Shown here: positions 28,401 through 37,889 of the stretch, piece by piece
Layout of the letters: each line of letters opens with the position of its first letter
How positions within the stretch are numbered: position 1 is the first letter of the stretch
From: Bacteroidales bacterium
GTDB taxonomy: Bacteria > Bacteroidota > Bacteroidia > Bacteroidales > F082
Direction: 5' to 3'
Assembly: GCA_028277395.1 (NCBI GenBank)
Contig: JANQGJ010000021.1
Coordinates: 1 to 64,000, forward strand
DNA length: 64,000 nucleotides
Notes under the pieces: generated by a model
Seen by the model: only the letters and a program-made list of their open reading frames with translations
What the model was told of the DNA's origin: nothing
Databases searched by the model: none
Program-made: the position numbers and the translations under genes

Positions 28401-28473
28401 GCAAAATACTTTTATTTCTGAAATAAAAACAACAATTATTAATTCCCGTTTTGTTAATAATGACCAAGTTCAT
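25426..28473 (-). CDS. CotH-like kinase domain lipoprotein with C-terminal beta-helix
   Basis: The 1015-residue product has a long N-terminus and lipobox-like LNSC (Cys40). A carbohydrate-binding-like sandwich follows (about 50-195). A CotH-type kinase region spans about 250-480, with KAKLRLKGDWLDHLHGSKWS at 251-270 and YRIKLRKD next, then IWHNQRFYYNPVICKLEPIA and the metal-binding-like Asp468. From about 750 a right-handed parallel beta-helix follows (repeated short strands with GNDAMDFSG, DANDKGISGG). CotH phosphorylates spore-coat proteins in Bacillus. In Bacteroidota the targets are unknown. It is divergent from another beta-helix gene. Confidence 0.75.
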   Translation of the reverse strand: MNLVIINKTGINNCCFYFRNKSILQQLTVLLSIIFVLNSCVREAAPHYIFIESSFEYCSKNGNMFIAGDEAQYQFKGGKYKNSLRSRTGDYSVYSTPDNPFVLAIEFPNVYRDSYVDVTIWKQGRDANLVGVMEGTKKYYSVDKPVETDTLGWEKLNLTFCIPPLYEYNNLKIYVWNSGQDSVFYDDISIEIIRNKSFPDFTLPSFHLELDTSEVIRLMDIRKRAFNAGVLQSRDEDWVKGFIFSNDDMMKAKLRLKGDWLDHLHGSKWSYRIKLRKDYTWNRMKVFSIQNPLSRLGVNEWFLHKVMISEGLLTTRYGFVPLTFNGDSKGLYAWEEHFSKQLPESQNRREGPLVRFTENALWDARVLDKDEEMNNKITPVFDVAVIKPFSSGKVVRDTSMFNQFLIAQDLMMQYRSRSKSASEIFNLEMLAKYFAMADVFLARHSLIWHNQRFYYNPVICKLEPIAYDCYSDIGIEQNIKNPITGFYKSGVTQPDEYIMIRELFNDTLFLDLYVNSLKYFSNENYLDSIFTLYSEDVDYYDSLIKKEYEGHLFHKTEILQNAQKIRNSLPSFINHVNGLKLTGELPEYHTYIRNDYDSILPLFFAPNLVIAYKESVDADSSVIKLKNYYTERLIVLGIGKDNKKIREVIVPTQVLKSSSNGIPEVSTFTVSNDQVNYLFFSVDGSNDILTVEINQWPEPTGASTPLQSLILKYPFPDTAIIEEVVGNDVLIKKGNIIIDHPVIIPSGYRVKFQKETKIDLINHAAIISFSPVTMYGTENMPIVITSSDFTSKGFVVLQADNESIIDNVNFENLNTINYSGWMHTGAVTFYESDVTISNSKFYRNQCEDALNIIRSDFKVINSTFEYTYSDAFDADFCKGEIISSSFNNIGNDAMDFSGSLISISNSNVIDANDKGISGGEDSKIVIYNTEIKNANIGLASKDLSVVEVNNSIVESCNYGIVLLKKKPEYGPSTMILNNTQLINSKEEMLIEIGSKVNMDGRIIKGSESNLSSRFY

Positions 28474-29145
28474 TTAATCCAAGTATTTGACCTGCAAATA
28501 TACTTGAAATCAATAAAACTGTATCTAGTGGTCATTATTCATATTTAAAACTACAAATTAGCAATTAAGCACTTCATAAAGTGGTTATTAGATATCGTTA
28601 ATTCCGAAAATTACGATTTATCAATTTTTCCGTTTTATTAGTTTAAAAGTTTAATTATCAGGCTATATGCGACAAACTACCTTGTTACTAACACCATAGT
28701 TTAAAACAGGTTTCCTCATAAAAAAGTAAACTTAAATAACATTGAACATAATTTCAGTCATTTAGTTTGATGAAATTGATTTTCAGTTGCCATAGTATTT
28801 GCTGATTGAGGATTCAAACGTTTTCTCTATTTATATTTATTGATAATGTGAAACATACATTTTCTACCGGACTTATTTAAACATTATAGTTTCATTTCAT
28901 TGCTCGGATAACAAGCAATATAGAATTTGTAAATTTCTACTCATCAGTTAACTATGTGCAAGGCCCTGAACATATTAGCATTGATGTACCGGACTTGATA
29001 TCATAAAATAGCTTTAAGGATCCTGCAAAGCAATTACTTATTATTTTGGATCATGTTTTTTCGAGAGTTAAGTTATTAGGTTCTCAAATTAAAACTTTAA
29101 ATTTGCGAGTAAGTTCTAGTTTAAATTCGTATTAATTAATTACCT
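28474..29145. other. Divergent intergenic region
   Basis: About 670 AT-rich bases separate the CotH-like and T9SS beta-helix genes. -7 matches are seen for both: CAAATATA at 28495-28502 (minus strand TATATTTG) and TAAATTTG at 29098-29105 (plus strand). No gene, RNA or repeat was recognised. Confidence 0.45.
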
Positions 29146-30594
29146 ATGATTACTGAAAAAATCATATTGAGGCTAACGTTTGCTGTAGCTTTGATTTTTG
29201 CCCTTTCACAAGTTAATGCTAAAATTGTTTATCAAAAAGAAGGCTCTCCTCATTTAATACAAGAAGATATAATTATTGATAATAAAGATTCAATTGTTAT
29301 AGAACCAGGTGCTATTCTTATACTAAGTCCCGATGTAGACATTATTACAAATGGTGTTATTATTATAGAAGGCACTCCTGAGGATCCTATTTCATTATTA
29401 CCTGAGGTATCTGAAGTTGGCTGGGGTAAAATTGAGATTACCTGCCCTAACAAAACAAGTAAAATTAGAAATGCCAAGATTGTTGATGGAACAATTCAAT
29501 CACGTTACTGTGATATGGAGATGGATAATGTTACATTTATTATAAACCAAACGCTAGCCTGGAACAATCCGGTTGTTTTTGTAATTGATGCATCCGTTAA
29601 CTTCATCAATTCTGCTATATATGGTAACAATACTGGTGAAGGTTTCCAGATGCTAAATTCTGAAAATGTACATGTAAAAAATTGTTTCTTCAGTAAAATA
29701 CCTGATGCAGTTGAATTAACTAATATTGTTGGTGGATTAGTTTCTAAAAACAGGTTTGAGTATATACCAGATGACGGGATTGATTTAAATAATTGTACCA
29801 ATACTTTAATTGACAGTAATATTATAATTGGTGCAGTCGACAGAGGAATAGAGCTTGGCAGCGAAAATAATGGCAATTCTGAGAATATTATGGTTAAAAG
29901 AAATGTTCTTGTTGGATGTGGTGTAGGTGTAATATTAAAAGAAGAGTCATACGGACATTTAATCAATAATACTTTTTACAATAATACAATTGGTGTTAAA
30001 TGCATTGCTGATAACGGAACCAGAAGCGGAAGTACTATGAACATACAAAACTGTATTTTCTATAATTCCCTTGAAAATGACATTTTCAAGGATCCTGATT
30101 CAGAAATTATTACAAATTACTGTATTTCAGATTCTCAGCTTTTAAATGGAATTAATAATATCCATGCTAACCCTATGTTTATTGATGCGCTGGAATACAA
30201 TTTTAACCTGCAGGAAGACTCTCCATGTATAAACGCCGGCGATCCTGACTTACCTCTCGATCCTGACAATACAATAAGTGATATTGGTGCATATTATTTT
30301 AATACTGATACTACAGGAATATATGAAAATAATGATTTTTTACAATCGATAGAGATTTTTCCAAATCCATTTGTTGCTGAATTTAATATTTCTGTAAGCA
30401 ACAAATTTCATCCCACAGTTGAACTTTTTAGTTTAAATGGTAAAAAATTATCAGCAACTATCAAAAAAGTCACTGAACCTGGAAGAAATAAAATAACTGT
30501 TACTCCTAATAGTAAAATTGAATCTGGTGCTATTATTATATGCAATATCTCAGATCAAAGCTACAATTCGTCATTTCTGCTTTATCATCAATAA
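29146..30594 (+). CDS. Right-handed beta-helix protein with T9SS type A sorting domain
   Basis: The 482-residue product has a signal peptide (cleavage near VNA, residue 25), then parallel beta-helix coils through about residue 340 (short repeats such as ENVHVKNCFFSK, TNTLIDSNIIIG, ENIMVKRNVLVG). A SPCINAGDPDLPLDPDNTISD segment marks the end of the helix. The last 80 or so residues form a T9SS sorting domain with IEIFPNPFVAEFNISV. Such proteins are surface-attached or secreted and often bind or cleave polysaccharides. No catalytic residues could be assigned. Confidence 0.8.
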   Translation: MITEKIILRLTFAVALIFALSQVNAKIVYQKEGSPHLIQEDIIIDNKDSIVIEPGAILILSPDVDIITNGVIIIEGTPEDPISLLPEVSEVGWGKIEITCPNKTSKIRNAKIVDGTIQSRYCDMEMDNVTFIINQTLAWNNPVVFVIDASVNFINSAIYGNNTGEGFQMLNSENVHVKNCFFSKIPDAVELTNIVGGLVSKNRFEYIPDDGIDLNNCTNTLIDSNIIIGAVDRGIELGSENNGNSENIMVKRNVLVGCGVGVILKEESYGHLINNTFYNNTIGVKCIADNGTRSGSTMNIQNCIFYNSLENDIFKDPDSEIITNYCISDSQLLNGINNIHANPMFIDALEYNFNLQEDSPCINAGDPDLPLDPDNTISDIGAYYFNTDTTGIYENNDFLQSIEIFPNPFVAEFNISVSNKFHPTVELFSLNGKKLSATIKKVTEPGRNKITVTPNSKIESGAIIICNISDQSYNSSFLLYHQ

Positions 30595-30769
30595 AATGAT
30601 TTTGACAGATTAATACGAAAGGTTGTTCTAAAGTATGAAAACACTATATAATTTACGTGTATTTATGGATTATCATACAACTCATATTTCTCAATTCTGG
30701 TGAAAACCTTACCTGACTGGTTACAATCAAATAAGATTATAGTTTATTTTTTTTAAGGGTTATGAAATT

Positions 30770-30798
30770 TTTGTGAATCAATATTTCTGCTAATTTTG
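30770..30798 (+). promoter_or_regulatory. Promoter of the surface O-acylation operon
   Basis: TTTG at 30770-30773 and TAATTTTG at 30791-30798 are separated by 17 bases, fitting the Bacteroidota -33/-7 pattern. The first gene of the four-gene run starts 32 bases downstream. Confidence 0.6.
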
Positions 30799-30830
30799 CC
30801 CTAAATATTTGAATACCAAATAAAGTACTA

Positions 30831-32240
30831 TTGAAAGCATACAATAAACTTTTTGACATTTCTAATTGGGCAATTATCATCATTTTGTCAGTTGTTTTAT
30901 CTATTAATTTTTATCATGCACATTGGAATAAAACCGAAAATATTATTGGTCATGATCCATTGTCATATTACGCATATCTTCCTGCTGCAATTATTTACAA
31001 CGACTTAAGCTTAGATTTTCTTAAAGAAGATAAAGATAGGTTAGGAAAAAAATTCTGGGGGAAACAAAGTCCAACAGGTAATACTGTCATTATTACAAGT
31101 TATGGGATGTCATTACTTTATTCACCATTTTTCTTGATGGCACACGCATCTGCTGATTTGTTTGGGTATGATTCGAATGGATATACCAAACCATATTGTT
31201 TTGCCCTTGTGATGAGTAGTGTTTTTTACTTATTGTTGGGACTCATTTTTTTACGTAAACTACTTATTAAATATTTTCCCAACCTCATTGTTGCAATAAC
31301 ATTGCTGACAATAACTTTAGCAACAAATCTTCTGTGGTATGTTACGTTTGAAGCTGCAATGTCACATGTTTATAGTTTCGGGCTTTTTTCGATCTTCATG
31401 TTCTTATTTGACAAATGGTTTGAGAAGAAAAACATTAAAACCACTATTCTTATTGGCATGGTGCTTGGTATCATTACACTGGTCAGGCCAACAAATACTA
31501 TAATAGTTGTGCTTTTTATTTTCTGGAAAGTAACAACATGGGAACAGCTTATGAACAGGATATTATTTTTCTTGAAAAGCTGGCATCATATCCTGGTAAT
31601 GATAATAATCATATTCTTGATATGGATACCTCAGTTTGTTTACTGGAAATTCATATCTGGTAGTTATCTTTATTATTCGTATCCTGATAGCATGGGGTTT
31701 TTCTTTAATAATCCACAATTGATTAACACAATGTTCTCATGGAGAAAAGGTTTATTGATCTATACACCGGTAATGGTATTTTCTTTAATTGGGATTATCA
31801 TTCTTTATTTTAAAAATAAACAATTCTTCTATCCAATTCTTATTTACTGGTTGGCTACATGGTATATTATTTCCTCATGGTGGGACTGGTGGTATGGTGG
31901 TGGTTTTGGCATGCGCCCTTTTATCGATTCTTATTGTGTTTTAGCCTTTGGATTAGCAGCATTCTTAACATGGGTGTCAAAATTAAAGACATTACCAAAA
32001 AGTGTATTAATTTCTATGTTTGTTATAATAACAATAATTAGTTCCTGGCACTTTAGAAGATATCAACGTGGGTCTATACACTGGGTTGGAATGACAAAAG
32101 AAGCATATTTTAATTCTTTCTGGCGAGTTACACCTGCTCCAAATTTTTACGAAAAAATAAGAATGCCTGATTACAAACTTGCAAAAAAAGGCATTTATCG
32201 ATACGAAGATGAAAGAAATATGGATCCTGAAAACCACTAA
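30831..32240 (+). CDS. Polytopic membrane protein, possible GT-C glycosyltransferase
   Basis: The 469-residue product starts at a TTG (an ATG is not available nearby) and has about ten transmembrane helices. The first periplasmic loop contains an acidic motif, IGHDPLSYYAYLPAA. This is reminiscent of GT-C fold glycosyltransferases that use polyprenyl-linked sugars. No family could be assigned with certainty. It heads a four-gene run ending with the MBOAT and AlgJ-like genes, so it probably works on a surface glycan. Confidence 0.6.
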   Translation: MKAYNKLFDISNWAIIIILSVVLSINFYHAHWNKTENIIGHDPLSYYAYLPAAIIYNDLSLDFLKEDKDRLGKKFWGKQSPTGNTVIITSYGMSLLYSPFFLMAHASADLFGYDSNGYTKPYCFALVMSSVFYLLLGLIFLRKLLIKYFPNLIVAITLLTITLATNLLWYVTFEAAMSHVYSFGLFSIFMFLFDKWFEKKNIKTTILIGMVLGIITLVRPTNTIIVVLFIFWKVTTWEQLMNRILFFLKSWHHILVMIIIIFLIWIPQFVYWKFISGSYLYYSYPDSMGFFFNNPQLINTMFSWRKGLLIYTPVMVFSLIGIIILYFKNKQFFYPILIYWLATWYIISSWWDWWYGGGFGMRPFIDSYCVLAFGLAAFLTWVSKLKTLPKSVLISMFVIITIISSWHFRRYQRGSIHWVGMTKEAYFNSFWRVTPAPNFYEKIRMPDYKLAKKGIYRYEDERNMDPENH

Positions 32241-32265
32241 TTTAACAATCTGACAACTTATTAAA

Positions 32266-33216
32266 ATGTATAAAAACAAGATAATTGGAGTTGTAATACC
32301 TACCTATAGGGCTAAAAAGCATATTCATAAGGTAATTGATGGAATACCTGAGTGGATTGATCATATTATTATTGTGGATGATTGTTGTCCTGATAAATGT
32401 GGTCATCTTGTTAAAAAAAGCTATCATGACGAATCAAAGATTCACGTTGTATTTCATGAAATAAATAAAGGAGTTGGCGGAGCTACAATTACAGGATATA
32501 GAAAAGGACTGGAACTTGGTATTCAGATTATTGTAAAGATGGACAGTGATGATCAGATGGATCCTGATTTTATTAGTGATTTACTTGACCCGATTGTAAA
32601 TGAAAAAGCCCGATATTCTAAAGGAAACCGTTTTGTTGATTTTAAAGCATTAAAGTCGATGCCCAGGATGAGACTTTTAGGTAATAGTATTCTTTCATTC
32701 ATGGTAAAAGCTGCCTCCGGATATTGGACAATTATGGATCCAACTAACGGTTTTACTGCCATTTCACATGTTGCTCTTGAAAAGTTAAATCTGGATAAAT
32801 TATCAAATAGATATTTTTTTGAATCCGACATGCTAATAAATTTAAATATCCAAAGTACTATAATATGTGATGTCCCTATTCCGGCTCGTTATGGAGATGA
32901 AGAAAGCTCATTAAGCTTATGGAACACTATATACAGATTTCCGTCAAGGCTTTTAGGCGGACTAATTAAAAGGTTTTTCTTTAAATATCTGATCTATGAT
33001 TTTAATATGGCTTCGATATATACCTTGGTTGGGTTTCCTTTACTTTTATGGGGGATTGTATATGGCCTTTTCAAATGGATCCAAAACTACTATCTAGGAC
33101 AAGAAACACCTACAGGTACTATCATGTTATCTGTATTACCACTAATTTTAGGGACACAATTTCTTCTTGCTGCAATAAATATTGATATTAATTCAACACC
33201 TAAGAATAAATCCTGA
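32266..33216 (+). CDS. Family 2 glycosyltransferase with C-terminal membrane helices
   Basis: The 316-residue product has GT-A motifs VVIPTYRAKKHI, HIIIVDDCCPDKCG, NKGVGGATITGYRKG and the metal-binding MDSDDQMDP. Two hydrophobic helices near 245-270 and 285-305 anchor it in the inner membrane. It resembles dolichyl-phosphate-mannose-synthase-like enzymes and starts 25 bases after the polytopic protein. It probably supplies a lipid-linked sugar to that protein. This link is inferred from adjacency. Confidence 0.85.
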   Translation: MYKNKIIGVVIPTYRAKKHIHKVIDGIPEWIDHIIIVDDCCPDKCGHLVKKSYHDESKIHVVFHEINKGVGGATITGYRKGLELGIQIIVKMDSDDQMDPDFISDLLDPIVNEKARYSKGNRFVDFKALKSMPRMRLLGNSILSFMVKAASGYWTIMDPTNGFTAISHVALEKLNLDKLSNRYFFESDMLINLNIQSTIICDVPIPARYGDEESSLSLWNTIYRFPSRLLGGLIKRFFFKYLIYDFNMASIYTLVGFPLLLWGIVYGLFKWIQNYYLGQETPTGTIMLSVLPLILGTQFLLAAINIDINSTPKNKS

Positions 33217-33269
33217 TATATAAAATGACCTCATAATCATACTTAGCCTAATTCAATTACAAATAAGAA

Positions 33270-34691
33270 ATGGTTTTTAGTAGTATAATCTTTATTTTTT
33301 ATTTTCTGCCTGTTTTTCTGCTTCTTTACTATTTAGCCGGTAAGAAGTTAAAAAACTGGGTACTCCTTTTTGCAAGTATTATTTTTTATCTGTGGGGAGC
33401 ACCGGAATTTGTATTATTCCTTCTTGGTTCAACTATTTCCAACTTTTATATTGTCAGGTTGATGGACCGGCAAACATCTCCAATCAACAGGAGGCTGTTA
33501 CTTTCTCTGTCTGTTACAATAAACCTTTCTTTACTTATATATTTTAAGTATGCCAACTTCTTCATCGATAATATAAATTTTATACTCAGCACCCTGAATA
33601 TAAATACTGTATCCTGGGTCAAGGTCATACTGCCAATTGGCATAAGTTTTTACACTTTTCAATCAATTACCTATACAGTAGACGTTTACCGTAAGGTTCA
33701 TAAACCTCTTAATGAACTACATAATTTCATCCTTTACATTATGATGTTTCCTCAAATGATAGCAGGACCAATTGTAAGGTTTATTGATATTGCTGATCAG
33801 ATTGAAAAGAGGAAGGAGAGAATTGAAGATTACATCTCAGGTTTTATCAGGTTTGTAATTGGACTATCAAAAAAGGTGCTGATAGCAGATGTACTTGCAT
33901 ACGAAGTTGATAAAATAATGTTAATGGATTATGCAACCATGAGTTCAACCACAGCTTGGATAGGAATTGTTGGTTTTACCTTCCAGATATATTTTGACTT
34001 TTCGGGTTATTCTGACATGGCAATTGGTCTGGGTAAAATGATGGGCTTTAAATTCCCTGAGAACTTTAATAACCCTTACATTGCCCGAAGTGTAACAGAA
34101 TTCTGGCGTAGATGGCATATTACCTTTAGTGTATTTATGCGAAATTATCTCTATTACCCATTGGGAGGGAGCAGGGTTTCTACCAACAGGCGATTATATT
34201 TCAACCTATGGTTTGTATTTCTTGTATCAGGATTATGGCATGGAGCGTCGTGGAATTTTGTAATATATGGAGCGTTTCATGGTACATTTTTAGTACTGGA
34301 AAGACTTTTTCTGTTAAAAATACTTGACAGGATTGGGAAAATACCATCGATTCTGATTACATTTATAATAATCGTACTGGCCAGAGTGTTTTTCAGGATT
34401 GAAACACTGGATGACGCTATAATTTATTTCCAGAGGTTATTTGATTTCGATTTTGTTGCTTTCGAATGGCATACGAAACTTCATTTTTTGTTTATTATGA
34501 TTCTTGCTGCCGTAATCTCATTTATTCCGTCAACAAAATTAGGAGTGAAAGCCGAAACAATTATTTACAAAGAAAATCTAAGCGTAAAAGGATATATTAC
34601 CTATAGTATGGTTGCTGTGATATTTTTACTTTATTCTGTAGCTTCATTAACAGGATCCGGGTTCAGTCCGTTTATTTATTTCAGGTTTTAA
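33270..34691 (+). CDS. MBOAT family O-acyltransferase (AlgI-like)
   Basis: The 473-residue polytopic protein belongs to the membrane-bound O-acyltransferase family. Visible features are PIGISFYTFQSITYTVDVYR, the QIYFDFSGYSDMAIGLGKMM segment, the RRWHITFS motif and the catalytic-histidine segment SGLWHGASWNFVIYG. AlgI-type members move acetyl groups across the inner membrane for polysaccharide O-acetylation. The next gene, 3 bases on, encodes an AlgJ/AlgX-like partner, which strongly supports this role. The glycan acceptor is unknown. Confidence 0.9.
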   Translation: MVFSSIIFIFYFLPVFLLLYYLAGKKLKNWVLLFASIIFYLWGAPEFVLFLLGSTISNFYIVRLMDRQTSPINRRLLLSLSVTINLSLLIYFKYANFFIDNINFILSTLNINTVSWVKVILPIGISFYTFQSITYTVDVYRKVHKPLNELHNFILYIMMFPQMIAGPIVRFIDIADQIEKRKERIEDYISGFIRFVIGLSKKVLIADVLAYEVDKIMLMDYATMSSTTAWIGIVGFTFQIYFDFSGYSDMAIGLGKMMGFKFPENFNNPYIARSVTEFWRRWHITFSVFMRNYLYYPLGGSRVSTNRRLYFNLWFVFLVSGLWHGASWNFVIYGAFHGTFLVLERLFLLKILDRIGKIPSILITFIIIVLARVFFRIETLDDAIIYFQRLFDFDFVAFEWHTKLHFLFIMILAAVISFIPSTKLGVKAETIIYKENLSVKGYITYSMVAVIFLLYSVASLTGSGFSPFIYFRF

Positions 34692-34694
34692 TTA

Positions 34695-35972
34695 ATGACA
34701 AAAGACAAAAAAATACTAATAGTGGTTTACAGCATTCTTATGATGATAATATCATTACCTGTGATATTAACAGCATTTGGATTGAAAAGTCCTGATAAAC
34801 CACTGAGTGGTGTTACCAAATATCCTGAAATACCTGAGTTAAGTCCTGAATCCTTTTATGATCAAACATTTCAGCTGGGTGTAAGCAAAACCTTAAATAA
34901 TGAATTGCCTTTCAGTCCCAGCCTGATACGCTTTTACAACCAGGTAGAATATTCCTTTTTTAATAATATCACCAATAAAAATGTTGTACTCGGCGATAAC
35001 AACTTCCTATATCAAAAATGGCATCTTAACACTTATTATGGAAAAGATTTCGTTGGGGAGAAACAAATCGAAACAGATGTTGCAAAATTAATATCAATTG
35101 ATTCACTGCTAAAAGCAAGAAGCAAGTCGTTGATTATTGCCCTTGCACCCGGCAAACCGGATATTTACCCGGAATACATACCGGAGTATCTGAGAAACAA
35201 CAACACACAAAGAACAAATTATAACTACTACAAAGAAGAATTAAACAAGACTAATATACCATTTGTTGACTTTAATAGTTGGTTTAAAGAGTTAAAACCC
35301 AACTTTGAAAGGAACCTGTTTACAAAAAACGGGGGCCACTGGAGTTGTGATGCTGAATTATTAGTACTTGATTCTCTCATAAGTTTTATTTCGGAAGTTA
35401 CCGGTGATTCACTCAACCGGATAATTTTTGATACGATAATAAAACAAAGTACACCAAATGGTTCTGATGCTGATATCTCACTGGTATGCAATTTACTATT
35501 TGATCCTGGTTTTAATGATTATTATTACCACAAATTCCACTACGAGAAGAAATATGCAACAGATAAAAAGATACTTGTGATAAGTGACAGTTTCTTTTGG
35601 AATATTTATTATTCTGGACTATCGCCGGTTTTTGATGAAACACAATACTGGTTTTATTATCAGTACAAAGAGCCTTTCGAATCGCATGAAACAACAAAAA
35701 AGGACTTCATCACAGAGCTTAATGATGCCAATTATGTTCTGTTGATGTCATCACCATCTCCCATGAATAAATTTGGATGGGGCTTCATAAACAATACGTA
35801 TAATACATTGGTGCTTAATAAAACGATCAAGCATGATGTTGAGAAAGTAATGGAAGAAATCCGAAATAATCCGGGATTATTCGCTATGATAAAAGAAAAA
35901 GCAAAGGCAAGAAAGATTTCTGTTGACTCTATGCTAAGAATTGATGCAGAATATATATGCAGAAGGAAATAG
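34695..35972 (+). CDS. AlgJ/AlgX-like SGNH-fold acetyltransferase partner
   Basis: The 425-residue product has an N-terminal transmembrane or signal helix (about 7-28) and an exported SGNH-like domain. Typical features are VVLGDNNFLYQKW, a histidine segment TKNGGHWS (like DTHW of AlgX) and a late serine segment VISDSFFW. These would form the Asp/His/Ser active site that transfers acetyl groups to a polysaccharide in the periplasm. It is 3 bases downstream of the MBOAT gene and closes the operon. Confidence 0.8.
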   Translation: MTKDKKILIVVYSILMMIISLPVILTAFGLKSPDKPLSGVTKYPEIPELSPESFYDQTFQLGVSKTLNNELPFSPSLIRFYNQVEYSFFNNITNKNVVLGDNNFLYQKWHLNTYYGKDFVGEKQIETDVAKLISIDSLLKARSKSLIIALAPGKPDIYPEYIPEYLRNNNTQRTNYNYYKEELNKTNIPFVDFNSWFKELKPNFERNLFTKNGGHWSCDAELLVLDSLISFISEVTGDSLNRIIFDTIIKQSTPNGSDADISLVCNLLFDPGFNDYYYHKFHYEKKYATDKKILVISDSFFWNIYYSGLSPVFDETQYWFYYQYKEPFESHETTKKDFITELNDANYVLLMSSPSPMNKFGWGFINNTYNTLVLNKTIKHDVEKVMEEIRNNPGLFAMIKEKAKARKISVDSMLRIDAEYICRRK

Positions 35973-36093
35973 TATCAAAGCAAGAAGTGAAACATGTTAA
36001 CAAACCCAAACACAAAACAGGCCTTTTTTTAAAACCTGCTACATTAACAATAATTAATACTAACAGGTCAGAATTAACAAAAAATTAAAACAC

Positions 36094-36152
36094 TAAGGGA
36101 TTCCCTTAATTTCATACGGGATACCCGCAAATGGAATACTGAAATACATTTC
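36094..36152 (+). promoter_or_regulatory. Two GGGATWCCC palindromes and possible promoter upstream of gdhA
   Basis: TAAGGGATTCCCTTA at 36094-36108 and CGGGATACCCG at 36117-36127 are palindromes around one central base. They share the core GGGATWCCC, with 21 bases between core starts, or two helical turns. TACATTTC at 36145-36152 is one mismatch from the -7 consensus, which would place the second palindrome at the -33 position. A dimeric or paired regulator could bind here. Confidence 0.45.
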
Positions 36153-36177
36153 GTAGTGTTATTAGTGTTAATATTGA

Positions 36178-37566
<1,389 letters not shown>

Positions 37567-37590
37567 TACAGTTGTTATTTTTTACATACA

Positions 37591-37628
37591 AAAGCCGTTG
37601 GGATCTTTCTCAGCGGCTTTTCTTTTTT
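37591..37628 (+). terminator. Rho-independent terminator of gdhA
   Basis: AAAGCCGTTG at 37591-37600 pairs with CAGCGGCTTT at 37611-37620 (one G-T wobble), followed by TCTTTTTTT. It lies 25 bases after the gdhA stop. Confidence 0.85.
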
Positions 37629-37708
37629 TATCTTGTAATAAGCTTTTAACCCAAAAGTAAATCCCCAGACATAATTATGTATTTCTTTAGTACTCTTAAT
37701 GGTTTTTT

Positions 37709-37828
37709 ACCACGAAGAACACGAAGTACAACACAAAGGGACACGAAGAAATGATGAGTTAAGGTTACTACACGTGATTACCACTTTACATTTTTCCTTT
37801 GTGGGATCTTTTGTGGCCTTTGTGGTTA
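37709..37828. repeat. Imperfect inverted repeat with ACCACRAAG-type arms
   Basis: The left arm (37709-37747) is built of ACCACGAAG, ACACGAAG, ACACAAAGG and ACACGAAG units. The right arm (37795-37828) holds CTTTGTGG, TTTTGTGG and CCTTTGTGGTT on the same strand, the complement of the left arm. This tandem CACRAAG pattern in inverted arms is a dispersed repeat type seen in many bacterial genomes. The centre has no gene, so it is a non-autonomous element or a relic. Confidence 0.6.
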
Positions 37829-37836
37829 AGCTAACT

Positions 37837-37868
37837 ACAAAAAAAGCCCCACAAAAATGTGAGGCTCA
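37837..37868 (-). terminator. Terminator of the LruC-domain gene
   Basis: On the minus strand a GCCTCACA stem (37867-37860 region) pairs with TGTGGGGC across a short T-loop and runs into a seven-base T-run. It lies about 25 bases after the stop codon at 37890. Confidence 0.8.
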
Positions 37869-37889
37869 TTGATATTTAAACAAATTGGT

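Noticed and set aside
29505-29966. 153-residue frame antisense to the beta-helix gene
   Set aside because: The repeated codons of the beta-helix coils keep the opposite strand open; no motif supports it.
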